Positions 40,725-49,282 of a stretch of DNA of 51,560 nucleotides are shown one piece after another. Every line of letters starts with the position of its first letter. The stretch's first letter is position 1. Origin of the DNA: CAZNQW01 sp964575225 (lineage in GTDB: Bacteria; Chloroflexota; Anaerolineae; JAAYZQ01); the NCBI GenBank assembly GCA_964575225.1, contig CAZNQW010000003.1:1-51560 (forward strand), read 5' to 3'. The notes beneath the pieces were generated by a model. It was not told the DNA's origin, ran no database searches, and saw nothing but the letters and a program-made list of their open reading frames with translations. The position numbers and the translations under genes are program-made.

Positions 40725-42428
40725 TCAGCGCAGACGGTGTAGAGCAATGACCAGGCGCCACAGGCACAGAAGCGTCGCAAGTGCCCCCAGGGCCCATGCG
40801 GGGATTTGACCGGCGATCATCTCTTGCCGCAGCGTGGCTGCGAGCCAACCCGATCCCATGAGCAGCGCCGTCCAGATTCCGGCTCGAAGCCGAGCATTGC
40901 GCACCGCTTCGGTGCGGGGGCTCTCGTCTTCCAGGATCGATAGTTCGCCCTCTTCGGCACGGCGCAGCACCACAGCCAGGGCACGCAAGCTGCGCTGGGT
41001 ATCGTAGGCCTGGCGCAGCACTCCATCGGTCCACACACGCTGTGGTGTCAGATCGGCGAGCACCTGCCGGGCTTTGATCTCTTGAAAAATCGGCAGATTG
41101 TCGCGCATAAAGTTCAAGTCTTCGGAGAGCATGGCCGCCGTGTTGCCATAGACGATCACCCCCCGCATGTAGGTGGCCCAGCCGGTCGCTACGCGCAGAT
41201 GGTGCTTGTGATAGAGCCGCAATTGCTCCTCGATATAGACGCCCAGGCTGCGCACGGCAAAGGTGCGCTGGCCCTGCGCCTTGTAGCGATTGGACAACGC
41301 CTTGAACTCGGCCTTGAAGGTGCGCATGTCGGTCTTTTCGGTGGGCTGTCCATAGCGCAGAATGATGGGCCACAGCGCTTCATAGTCATCCAACATCTCG
41401 AAAATGGCCATATCGACGATGTCGCGCTGCGTTTGCTCGTCCACCTCGCCCACGATGCCAAAGTCGACATAACCAAGACGGCCATCCTCCATCAAGATCA
41501 GGTTTGCCGGATGGGGATCGGCTTGGAAAAATCCACAGCCCAGGGCCTGCATCAGTTGGTTGCGCATAATCTGCCGGGCCAGCTTGTCGCGGTGGACCTT
41601 GTTTTCGGCCAGCCAGTCGGGATCGTCCAGATGGTTGAGGACATCGTTAAGGGTCAGCCCGGCAATGAACTCGGTTGTGAGCACGTGGCGGGTGGTCAGC
41701 TCGTCGTACACGAGGGGCACAACCATGTCTTCGATGTCCATCGCGCGCAAGCGGCGAGCCGCGTTGGCTTCGTGGTCATAATCGAACTCGGATCGGGTGA
41801 ATGAGATGACCTCGTCGATGATGGTCGCCAGTTGCGTTTTGGTCATGCGCAGCACCGTGTGGAGTCGGGTGTAGCGCACCAGGTCTCTCAGGATGTCGAA
41901 ATCGCGGTCAAAGTCAATTTGGGCGCCGGGGCGCTGGACCTTGACCGCCACCACCTCTCCGCCGGGCAGGGTGCCTTTGTGCACCTGGCCGATGGATGCG
42001 CTGGCCAACGGCTCAGCCTCGATCTGGGCGAAATCGTGGGACCAGTTGTCGCCCAATTCGGCAGCCAGCACGCGCTCGATCAATGAGAAGGGCAGGGGCA
42101 AGGCGCTATCCAGCAGGCGCGATAGCTCATCGCGATAGGCCTGGGGTAGGGCACCGGCATGTAGGGCCAATAGCTGGCCGATCTTGACAAAAGAGGGCCC
42201 CAGCGCCTCAAACAATCGGCGCAGCCGGACTGCGCTGGCCTCGTCGCGGCTGTCGGGCGATGCCTCCCCAGGTTCGCCGGGCAGCCAACGCGCCCACCAA
42301 CTGCGCTCAATCAATTCGCCAAAGCCATAGCGGCTCAACGTCAGTAGGATTTCGGCTGTACGCGCTGCACGACTCTTGCCGTCGCCCACCTGCCACAGAT
42401 CGACTGCTTCGCTCTCCCGAGTTTCCAC
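40725..42428 (-). CDS. ABC1 kinase-like (UbiB/AarF) family protein
   Basis: A 567-residue atypical kinase. Family marks are GPSFVKIGQLL (KxGQ), EPLASASIGQVHKG (Ala-rich loop), VAVKVQRPG (the ATP-contacting Lys), QADPHPANLIL and YVDFGIVG (metal site). Two membrane segments lie at the C-terminus (residues about 515-535 and 542-562). UbiB-type proteins are ATPases that help extract and move isoprenoid lipids. The start is probably GTG with GGGAGGG upstream. It is a single-gene unit. Confidence 0.9.
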   Translation of the reverse strand: METRESEAVDLWQVGDGKSRAARTAEILLTLSRYGFGELIERSWWARWLPGEPGEASPDSRDEASAVRLRRLFEALGPSFVKIGQLLALHAGALPQAYRDELSRLLDSALPLPFSLIERVLAAELGDNWSHDFAQIEAEPLASASIGQVHKGTLPGGEVVAVKVQRPGAQIDFDRDFDILRDLVRYTRLHTVLRMTKTQLATIIDEVISFTRSEFDYDHEANAARRLRAMDIEDMVVPLVYDELTTRHVLTTEFIAGLTLNDVLNHLDDPDWLAENKVHRDKLARQIMRNQLMQALGCGFFQADPHPANLILMEDGRLGYVDFGIVGEVDEQTQRDIVDMAIFEMLDDYEALWPIILRYGQPTEKTDMRTFKAEFKALSNRYKAQGQRTFAVRSLGVYIEEQLRLYHKHHLRVATGWATYMRGVIVYGNTAAMLSEDLNFMRDNLPIFQEIKARQVLADLTPQRVWTDGVLRQAYDTQRSLRALAVVLRRAEEGELSILEDESPRTEAVRNARLRAGIWTALLMGSGWLAATLRQEMIAGQIPAWALGALATLLCLWRLVIALHRLR

Positions 42429-42620
42429 TGGGTATTCCCTCCCTAACTCCTACGATTCCGACAATTCGCATACCTAGAGTACTCGCAGCCTGGCTGTTTG
42501 TCAATTCCAGAGAGGGATTGGGTCGTTTTTCGAAATCCTGTCCGGCTTGGTTACACTTTGCCCGACGCGTCCTTGTCAGGAGATTGTCAGCTTGTGATCG
42601 GATTCGAACCCAACTTTTCC

Positions 42621-42649
42621 TTGTCGAATTCGTAGTAGTAGTGTATAAT
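42621..42649 (+). promoter_or_regulatory. Promoter of the yccF-like gene
   Basis: -35 TTGTCG (42621-42626), 17-base spacer, perfect -10 TATAAT (42644-42649). It is about 50 bases before the ATG. Confidence 0.6.
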
Positions 42650-42706
42650 GGATGCGGTTCGGTGTGACGCAATGGACCGCATCCTCAAAAAAGGGAGGAA
42701 CCGTTT

Positions 42707-43135
42707 ATGAGTCGCACTCAAACCGTTGTGCAAGAACCGGCCATTCCGTTTCTGTTGCGTGTTTTGTATTTCTTTTTGTTCGGATGGGAAGCCGCTGGCA
42801 TCTGGATCCTGATCGCCTGGTTCCTTAACCTGACGATTGTGGGCTTGCCTGTGGGGTTGTGGATGTTGCACCGGGTGCCTCAGGTGCTCACATTGCGTCC
42901 GGTGAAACAGGTGACTGTGACATCGGGTCAGGGCGAGGAGGCTTGGACGAGTGTCCGTGGTCTGCCCCAGCCGGCCTGGCCGCTGCGGCTGGTGTACTTT
43001 TTGCTCATCGGTTGGTGGCTGAGCTTGTTGTGGGCGCTGGTTGCCTGGGTCGCCTCGGTGACGATTATCGGGCTGCCCTTGGCAATCTGGATGTTCGACC
43101 GGTTGCCGGCCGTGACCACGCTAATGCGTACCTGA
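42707..43135 (+). CDS. YccF domain membrane protein
   Basis: A 142-residue protein with two YccF domains in tandem. The first has LLRVLYFFLFGWEAAGIWILIAWFLN then GLPVGLWMLHRVPQ, and the second has LRLVYFLLIGWWLSLLWALVAW then GLPLAIWMFDRLP. It is a small inner-membrane protein of unknown function. GGGAGGA precedes the ATG. It leads a group with the coiled-coil and SPFH proteins. Confidence 0.88.
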   Translation: MSRTQTVVQEPAIPFLLRVLYFFLFGWEAAGIWILIAWFLNLTIVGLPVGLWMLHRVPQVLTLRPVKQVTVTSGQGEEAWTSVRGLPQPAWPLRLVYFLLIGWWLSLLWALVAWVASVTIIGLPLAIWMFDRLPAVTTLMRT

Positions 43136-43277
43136 TACAAGGGAGTGAACATGCTTGGCTGCCAGCAGCAGCCGGCTTGCAGAGATAATAAGGTCCCGGA
43201 GCCCACTCACAGGTGTCCCCACCGCCATGGGCTCCCCAAAATTCGTCCGATAGGACAAAGTAGGAGGGTGCCAAGAA

Positions 43278-43811
43278 ATGGATGATTTGCGAGAGACGGT
43301 GCATGGAGCCATGAGCGGCTTGGAACGTCTGTTTGCCAAGATCCCGGGCTTTCGGGGATACAAGGACAAGGAACTGAGGCGCGAAGCCGACAAGATGCTG
43401 CGGGATCAGCTCGCGGCCAAGTTCGACGATCAGCATCAGCGGCTGACCGAATTGCAGATGGAACTCATTAGCCGGGTACAGATCGAATTTCTGGACGATC
43501 TGGATCGGGCTGCGCTTAAACTGCAACTCCTGGTCGACCGTATCAAAACGGCTTCTTATGGCTACGCTGGCCTGTTCGACGCCGTCAAGGTCAAAGAGGA
43601 GCAGTTGGACGGCCTCTATGAATTCGACAATCAGATGATGGATCTGGCCGATGGTGTGGCGACCAAAGTAGATCAGCTCGCTTCGGCCATCTCGGCCCGA
43701 GAAGGCATCGCCACGGCCGTCGAAGAGGTAATCGAGGCGGCTGACGAAGCCAACATGGCCTTTGGCCATCGTGAAGAGGCGATCTTGGCGGCAGGAACCT
43801 ACGACGAGTAA
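43278..43811 (+). CDS. Coiled-coil protein, partner of the SPFH gene
   Basis: A 177-residue soluble, mostly helical, acidic protein (GLERLFAKIPGFRGYKDKELRREADKMLRD at the start, helices to the C-terminus). I do not recognise a named family. It lies 25 bases before the SPFH gene, with AGGAGGG in front, so it is probably translated together with it and may bind it. Confidence 0.75.
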   Translation: MDDLRETVHGAMSGLERLFAKIPGFRGYKDKELRREADKMLRDQLAAKFDDQHQRLTELQMELISRVQIEFLDDLDRAALKLQLLVDRIKTASYGYAGLFDAVKVKEEQLDGLYEFDNQMMDLADGVATKVDQLASAISAREGIATAVEEVIEAADEANMAFGHREEAILAAGTYDE

Positions 43812-43836
43812 GTCGGCTTGAAACAGGAGAAAAGAA

Positions 43837-44892
43837 ATGGCGCGAATTATCGACGTAATTGAAGTTCCCAACCAACAGCCGGAGGAGATGGTCCGGCGCC
43901 TACCCGAGTACGGCTCGGGAGATTTCCGCTTTGGCTCGCAGGTCATTGTTCGCGAGTACCAGCAGGCCGTCTTTTTCCGCGATGGGAAGGCGTACGACAC
44001 GTTTGGGGCCGGCCGCCACACTATTACCACGGCCAACGCTCCCCTGCTGACCGATTTGATCGGCCTGGCTACGTCGGGCAAGACGCCCTTTACGGCCGAA
44101 GTCTATTTTGTCAGCATGCGCGAGTTCCTGGACCAAAAGTGGGGCACATCAGAGCCGATCTCGTTGCGGGACAGCGACCTGGGCCTGGTTCGGCTGCGTG
44201 CTTTTGGCACGTTTTCGATGCAGGTGAGCGACCCGGCCCTGTTTGTCAACAAGATCGTCGGCGCCCAGGGTATCTATGATACGCCGCAAGTCACTCGTTT
44301 CTTGCGGGGCATCATTTTGGCCAAGCTGACCGATCTCCTGGGCGAGATGGGCAAGGGGCTGTTTGACCTGCCCGCTTTGTACGACGAAATCGGCGCGGGT
44401 ATCCGGGCCAAAGTGAAGGATGATTTCGCCAATGTCGGCATCGCCCTCAAGACGGTGTATATCAATTCGATCAGCCCCACCGAAGAGACGGCCAAGGCCA
44501 TCGACGAGCGGGCTTCGATGGGCGCTATTGGCGACATGAAGGCCTACATGCAGTATCAGACGGCCAAGGGCATCCGCGACGCGGCTCAATCGAGCGGCGA
44601 GGGCGGCGTTACCGGCGCCGGCGTCGGCTTGGGCGCCGGGGTGGGTATGGGCTCAGCCATGGCCCAGATCATGAGCCAAGCCATGTCCAGTGACCAAACG
44701 GCTTCGGCCCCTGCCGCCGCAGCGGCTGCCGCCGTGCCCGACATTATGACGCTGTCGGAAGCCGCGGCCTATATCCGGGTGGGCGAAGAGGATGTGCTGG
44801 CCATCATCACGTCTGGCGAACTCAAGGCTAAAAAGATCGGGGCCAGCTACCGCATCAGCAAGCAGGCCATCGACGAATATCTCAAGGGTTAG
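43837..44892 (+). CDS. SPFH-domain protein with C-terminal excisionase-type HTH
   Basis: A 351-residue protein. Residues 1-235 are a YdjI-like SPFH (band 7) domain (VFFRDGKAYDTFGAGRHTITTANAPLL and VYINSISPTEETAKAIDERAS). A Gly/Ala/Met-rich linker with AAAAAAA follows (236-303). Residues 304-351 (MTLSEAAAYIRVGEEDVLAI...GASYRISKQAIDEYL) match the excisionase/MerR-like helix-turn-helix family. SPFH proteins form membrane-associated rings; the HTH may bind DNA or act as a protein-binding cap. AGGAG precedes the ATG. Confidence 0.85.
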   Translation: MARIIDVIEVPNQQPEEMVRRLPEYGSGDFRFGSQVIVREYQQAVFFRDGKAYDTFGAGRHTITTANAPLLTDLIGLATSGKTPFTAEVYFVSMREFLDQKWGTSEPISLRDSDLGLVRLRAFGTFSMQVSDPALFVNKIVGAQGIYDTPQVTRFLRGIILAKLTDLLGEMGKGLFDLPALYDEIGAGIRAKVKDDFANVGIALKTVYINSISPTEETAKAIDERASMGAIGDMKAYMQYQTAKGIRDAAQSSGEGGVTGAGVGLGAGVGMGSAMAQIMSQAMSSDQTASAPAAAAAAAVPDIMTLSEAAAYIRVGEEDVLAIITSGELKAKKIGASYRISKQAIDEYLKG

Positions 44893-45048
44893 GCGCACTC
44901 GGCGCACGGCCGATTCTGCAGTTTGCTTTTGGGGGGAGAGGCACGCGCCTCTCCCTCTTTTTAGTGTGCCTTTTGGAAAGGATGGGATCGGTGCAGCGGG
45001 CGTGCACCGTCCGTCCAACCGTGGGCGCCACCCCCAGGGTATCGCGGA

Positions 45049-46257
45049 CTAGGCCGCTGCGTCGAGAACCTGGGGCAGGAGGGCGCGCAGGGCGGTGAGC
45101 AGTGCATCGACATCGGCTTGGGTATTGTACCCCTGGATCGAAACCCTCACCAGCGGGCGTCCCTGCCATTGGATGATCGGCACCTCGACCCGGTATTCCT
45201 CCCATAGCCTGCGCTGCAAAAGTGGAGCATCGCAGGCGGGCAGTGGAAAGGCGGCCATCTGGGCGTACCATTCCGGCGAATCGGGGCAGATCTGCTCCAG
45301 CCCTGTGATCTCGCCAATCGCCTGGCGCGCGTAGCGCAGCAACTCGTGGCACTCTTGGCGCACGCGCGGCCAATCGTACTCTGCCTGGAATTGGATCGCC
45401 GCCGGCACACTCAGGTACGCCGCTGGGTCGCGCGTCCCCTGCCACTCTTGCTCGAGGACAAAGGATGAGGTCTTGTCATCCAGGTCGAGCAAGGCGCTCT
45501 TTTCTGGCTGCCATCCCCAGCTCACCACCAGCGGCTCCAACATGGGTTGTACCTCGGGCCGGGCGTACAGGAACGCCGATCCAGGCGGAGCGCAGAGCCA
45601 CTTGTGGTGATTCCCAGAGTAAAAGTCGGCGCCCACTTGATCCAGGTCCAAAGGAATCTGGCCCGGGACGTGCGCCCCATCGATCACGGTCAGTATGTGG
45701 GCTTGGCGCGCCCGACGCACGAGCTCAGCGAGGGGAAAGATCAGCGCTGTGGGAGAGGTGATGTGGCTGAGGAATAGGACTCGCGTGCGGGGTGTGACGC
45801 CGGCCCAGATCGTTTCCACGAACTGCTCAGGTGACTTAACAGGCAGGGGGACTGGCCGGTTGATGTACAACGCGCCACGCTTGGCGCACACAAAGCGCCA
45901 GGTGCGATCGAGGGCCCCATACTCGTGGTCGGTGGACAGCACCTCGTCTCCGGCTTTGAGGGGCAACGATCGGGCCACGATGTTCAGGCCGGTGGTGGCA
46001 TTGGGAACGAAAACCAGATTGTCTTGACCGGTACTGAAGTATGCGCCTATCGCTTGGCGCGCACCTTGCATGAGGTCGGCAAAACGGCGGCCCAGAAACT
46101 CAACCGGCTGCTGTTCTAGCTCCCGTTGCCACGCCTGGTAGACGTCAAAAACCGGACCGGGGCGGGCTCCGAACGATCCATGATTCAAAAAGATGGCGTC
46201 GGGCCGCAAGAGGAACAGGTCCCTCAATGTGGGCCTTTGGTTTCCGAAAGCAGGCAT
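45049..46257 (-). CDS. Class V aminotransferase, isopenicillin N epimerase-like
   Basis: A 402-residue PLP enzyme. The N-terminus has DAIFLNHGSFGARP, the middle VIDGAHVPGQIPLD holds the cofactor Asp, and the Schiff-base Lys is in YSGNHHKWLCAPPGSAFLY. These fit the group that includes isopenicillin N epimerase and some cysteine desulfurase-like enzymes. The substrate is unknown. The ATG has GGAGGG upstream; the open frame extends another 26 codons without likeness. It converges with the SPFH gene. Confidence 0.88.
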   Translation of the reverse strand: MPAFGNQRPTLRDLFLLRPDAIFLNHGSFGARPGPVFDVYQAWQRELEQQPVEFLGRRFADLMQGARQAIGAYFSTGQDNLVFVPNATTGLNIVARSLPLKAGDEVLSTDHEYGALDRTWRFVCAKRGALYINRPVPLPVKSPEQFVETIWAGVTPRTRVLFLSHITSPTALIFPLAELVRRARQAHILTVIDGAHVPGQIPLDLDQVGADFYSGNHHKWLCAPPGSAFLYARPEVQPMLEPLVVSWGWQPEKSALLDLDDKTSSFVLEQEWQGTRDPAAYLSVPAAIQFQAEYDWPRVRQECHELLRYARQAIGEITGLEQICPDSPEWYAQMAAFPLPACDAPLLQRRLWEEYRVEVPIIQWQGRPLVRVSIQGYNTQADVDALLTALRALLPQVLDAAA

Positions 46258-46412
46258 CGTGACCCTCCATGGATAGAATGGGCTGATCAGGGTGCGCGGG
46301 TCAGCGTCTGGTCCGAACCCCAAGAACGACCGCACGTCCTGACTGGGCTATCGGCCGCAGTCCGACCATTGTAGCACAACCTGGCAGATTTCGGTAAGTG
46401 CGTCCTCCTGTC

Positions 46413-46577
46413 GGTCAGGGCCCTGTCAAAGTCGCGTGCTGGCTCCGGTTGCTCTTCCACGGGAGCACAGCGCAAATCGTAAAGTTCCCCTTAACATCAT
46501 GCCCGCGGAATCGCCGGCGTACCCGCAGGGAGTATCCGATCTTGGGCACAAGGCGTATGGATCCCTTCGCGGGGGTG
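46413..46577 (+). repeat. Dispersed repeat, copy B
   Basis: About 165 bp similar to 27337-27506 in the same orientation. The left 54 bases differ at two positions; the middle is more diverged. The hairpin at the right end is reduced compared with copy A. Confidence 0.85.
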
Positions 46578-46645
46578 GCGGTGCTATTTGTGGCTCTACA
46601 GGAATTCCCACCGACCTGCATACAAAAACCGATTCTGGGCACGAG

Positions 46646-46674
46646 TTGACAGCCGCGCCTGGTTGTGCTATCCT
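46646..46674 (+). promoter_or_regulatory. Promoter of the molybdenum hydroxylase subunit genes
   Basis: Perfect -35 TTGACA (46646-46651), 17-base spacer, -10 TATCCT (46669-46674). It is 32 bases before the ATG. Confidence 0.65.
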
Positions 46675-46706
46675 GTAACCGTAATCCTGCAAACGAGAGG
46701 CGTGCT

Positions 46707-47579
46707 ATGTGGCAAGCGTACGAGACCCCACGATCGGTTACCGAGGCCCTGACGCTCCTGGATCGCTATCAGGGGCAGGCGCAGATCATTGCCGGCGGCA
46801 CCGATCTGATCATCGAACTCCAGGAGGGCCGCCACGAGGTTGAATGCCTGGTCGACGTCTGCCGGATCCCTGGGCTGGATGGCATTCAGCAGGTGGGTGA
46901 GTATCTGCTCCTGGGGGCCAACGTAACCTTCCGCCAGCTTCACGAATCGCCCCTGGTGCGTGGCACCTTTCGCGTGTTGGCCGAGGCGGCCGAAACGGTG
47001 GGCGCGCTTCAGATCCAGACGGTGGCTACCCTGGCGGGCAACCTGGTCAGCGCCCTACCCGCGGCCGATGGGGCGGTGGCCCTGCTGGCCCTGGACGCGG
47101 AGGTAGAGGTGGCCACTTTGGAGGGTCGCGCATGGCAGCCGGTGAGCGAGCTGTTTTTGGGGCCCGGTCAATCGGCCATCGACCCCCATCGCCAGATGAT
47201 CACCGCCATCCGCGTGCCCATCCTGCCATCGCACCACGGCACGGCCTGGGAGCGGATCGGGCGGCGGCGGGCTCTGGTATTGCCCATCCTGAACTGTGCG
47301 GTGAGTGTGTTGTTGGATGACACCGGCGAGCGGTTCGAATGGGCGCGCATTGGCTTGGGGCCGGTGGCGCCGGTGCCCTTTCGCGCCCGCGAGACCGAAG
47401 CGTTCTTGCAGGGGCGAGAGGCCAGCCCGGACGTCTTTGCTCAGGCCGCGACGATGGCGGCCGGAGAGGCCAAACCGCGTACAAGCCTGCTTCGCGCCTC
47501 CAAGGAATACCGGGTGGAGGTGTTGCAGGTGCTGGTGAAGCAGGGATTGGCCCGCGCCGTGGAGCAGGCTCGAGGGTAA
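46707..47579 (+). CDS. Molybdenum hydroxylase FAD-binding subunit (CoxM/XdhB type)
   Basis: A 290-residue medium subunit. The FAD-contacting loops are IIAGGTDLIIELQEG and TVATLAGNLVSALPAADG, near residues 36 and 118. The C-terminal CO-dehydrogenase flavoprotein domain follows. It carries electrons from the iron-sulfur subunit to the acceptor. ATG has GAGAGG in front and a TTGACA promoter. The 2Fe-2S subunit follows, but no large molybdopterin subunit is seen in the window. Confidence 0.9.
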   Translation: MWQAYETPRSVTEALTLLDRYQGQAQIIAGGTDLIIELQEGRHEVECLVDVCRIPGLDGIQQVGEYLLLGANVTFRQLHESPLVRGTFRVLAEAAETVGALQIQTVATLAGNLVSALPAADGAVALLALDAEVEVATLEGRAWQPVSELFLGPGQSAIDPHRQMITAIRVPILPSHHGTAWERIGRRRALVLPILNCAVSVLLDDTGERFEWARIGLGPVAPVPFRARETEAFLQGREASPDVFAQAATMAAGEAKPRTSLLRASKEYRVEVLQVLVKQGLARAVEQARG

Positions 47580-47615
47580 ACTGCCCCCCATTCGGGAACA
47601 GGAGACGACGAATCA

Positions 47616-48089
47616 ATGGAGCAAAAGAGCTATCCCCTGACCATGACCGTCAACGGACGGGAGGTCACGGTATCTGTGGAGGCCGATGAGTTGTTGGTCG
47701 ATGTGCTGCGCGAGCGGCTGGGCTTGATCGGCACCAAGATCGGCTGCAACGAGGGGGAATGCGGCGCTTGCACTGTGATCATGAACGGCAAGGCCGTGCT
47801 GTCGTGTCTGATCCCGGCGCTGCGCGCCCAGGGACAGGACATCACGACCATTGAGGGGCTGAGCGATGGGGAGACCCTACACCCCTTGCAGCAGGCCTTT
47901 GTCGATCACGGCGCTGTGCAGTGCGGCTATTGCACACCGGGGTTCATCATGGCTGCCAAGGCCCTGCTGGACGAGAATCCCCATCCCACCCGAGACGAGA
48001 TCAAAAAGGCGATCGCTGGCAACCTATGCCGCTGCACGGGCTATGTCAAGATCATTGAGGCCATTGAAGCGGTAGCCGGCGCCGAGTAG
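47616..48089 (+). CDS. Molybdenum hydroxylase 2Fe-2S subunit (CoxS type)
   Basis: A 157-residue iron-sulfur protein with both clusters: the plant-ferredoxin-type site (Cys44, Cys49, Cys52, Cys64; CNEGECGAC) and the helical site (Cys103, Cys106, Cys138, Cys140; CGYCTPGF and CRCTGY). It passes electrons from the Mo site to FAD. It lies 36 bases after the FAD subunit gene. It is followed not by the large subunit but by hemW. Confidence 0.93.
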   Translation: MEQKSYPLTMTVNGREVTVSVEADELLVDVLRERLGLIGTKIGCNEGECGACTVIMNGKAVLSCLIPALRAQGQDITTIEGLSDGETLHPLQQAFVDHGAVQCGYCTPGFIMAAKALLDENPHPTRDEIKKAIAGNLCRCTGYVKIIEAIEAVAGAE

Positions 48090-48098
48090 GATGGGGGG

Positions 48099-49253
48099 AT
48101 GGAGATCACAGCCCTCTACCTCCACGTCCCCTTTTGCCGGGCCAAATGTAGCTACTGCGATTTTAACTCATACGCCGGTCAAGACGCCCTTTACGCGGAC
48201 TATGTCTCGGCGCTGGTGCGCGAGATCGAACAGGCCGGCCCGGCTGCGCTGGACACGGTCTACATGGGGGGCGGCACGCCCAGTGTGTTGCCTTTTCTCC
48301 TGATTGCCCGTATCCTGGCTGCGGTGAACCGCTCCTTTGTGGTGCAGCCTGCAGCCGAAATCACGATGGAGGCCAACCCTGGCACTGTGGATCGGGCTTT
48401 TTTGAGCCAACTGCGAGGGCTGGGCATCAATCGCCTGAGCTTGGGCGTGCAAAGCCTGGACGCGGAGGAACTGCGCCTCTTGGGACGCATCCACTCGGCC
48501 AAAGACGCCCTTGATGCGTTCCGGTCGGCGCGACAGGCCGGATTCGACAACATCAACCTGGATCTGATCTTTGGCCTGCCGGGGCAGAGCCTGGTGACCT
48601 GGCAATCCACTGTGGAGAAGGCTCTGGCGCTGGAACCCGATCACCTATCGCTGTATGCCCTGAGCGTGGAATCGGGCACTCCCTTGGCTCGGGCCATTGG
48701 GAGTGGGGCGTTGGCCGCCCCCGATCCCGACTTGGCTGCGGATCTGTACGAGGCGGCCCGCGAGCGGCTCGAATCTGCCGGGTTCGCGCACTATGAGATT
48801 TCGAACTGGGCGCGTGATTTACAATACGCCTGCCGCCACAACCTGACCTATTGGCGCAATCAACCCTACCTAGGCCTGGGTGCGGGCGCCCACTCCTGGG
48901 CCGGAGGGTGGCGCCGGTCCAATGTGGCCTTGCCCCAGGAGTATGTGGAGCGCATGCAAACGGGGCGCTCTCCTGTGGCAAGCCAGGAGGCTATCTCGCT
49001 GACCTTGGAGATGGCCGAAACCATGATGATGGGCTTGCGGTTGGTGCAGGAAGGGGTACCCTTTGAGCGATTTCGACAGCGGTTTGGCCTGTCGCTCCGG
49101 GATCGTTACGGCGACCCATTGGCCGATCTACGGGCCTGGGACTTGATCGAGATCGACGAGGAACGGGTCCGTCTCTCGCGGCGGGGCCAGCTCCTGGGCA
49201 ACCAGGTGTTCCTGCGCTTTCTACCCGACGAACCTCAACAAGCCGCCGCGTAA
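48099..49253 (+). CDS. hemW: Radical SAM heme chaperone HemW
   Basis: A 384-residue HemN-like protein. The cluster motif is CRAKCSYCDFNSYAG near residue 13, followed by YMGGGTPSVL and ISLGVQ-type SLGVQSLDAEELRLLGR. The HemN C-terminal domain has YEISNWAR and YLGLGAGAHSW. It matches HemW, which binds heme and is not a true coproporphyrinogen oxidase. The start codon ATG has GGGGG upstream and lies 9 bases after the 2Fe-2S gene. Confidence 0.9.
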   Translation: MEITALYLHVPFCRAKCSYCDFNSYAGQDALYADYVSALVREIEQAGPAALDTVYMGGGTPSVLPFLLIARILAAVNRSFVVQPAAEITMEANPGTVDRAFLSQLRGLGINRLSLGVQSLDAEELRLLGRIHSAKDALDAFRSARQAGFDNINLDLIFGLPGQSLVTWQSTVEKALALEPDHLSLYALSVESGTPLARAIGSGALAAPDPDLAADLYEAARERLESAGFAHYEISNWARDLQYACRHNLTYWRNQPYLGLGAGAHSWAGGWRRSNVALPQEYVERMQTGRSPVASQEAISLTLEMAETMMMGLRLVQEGVPFERFRQRFGLSLRDRYGDPLADLRAWDLIEIDEERVRLSRRGQLLGNQVFLRFLPDEPQQAAA

Positions 49254-49282
49254 GGGCGCGGACCCACATTCGGAGGCGATCG

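Larger units (their letters stand above)
46258..46706. other. Non-coding stretch with repeat copy B and the coxM-type promoter
   Basis: No gene. It contains repeat copy B (46413-46577), a 20-bp motif repeated in inverse at 51423 (46605-46624), and the promoter at 46646. A TACAAT at 46368-46373 (minus strand) may be the -10 of the aminotransferase. Confidence 0.65.

Noticed and set aside
42596..42616. GGTTCGAATCC-like sequence, like a tRNA T-loop, on the minus strand
   Set aside because: The T-stem does not pair and no acceptor, D or anticodon arm could be drawn around it.
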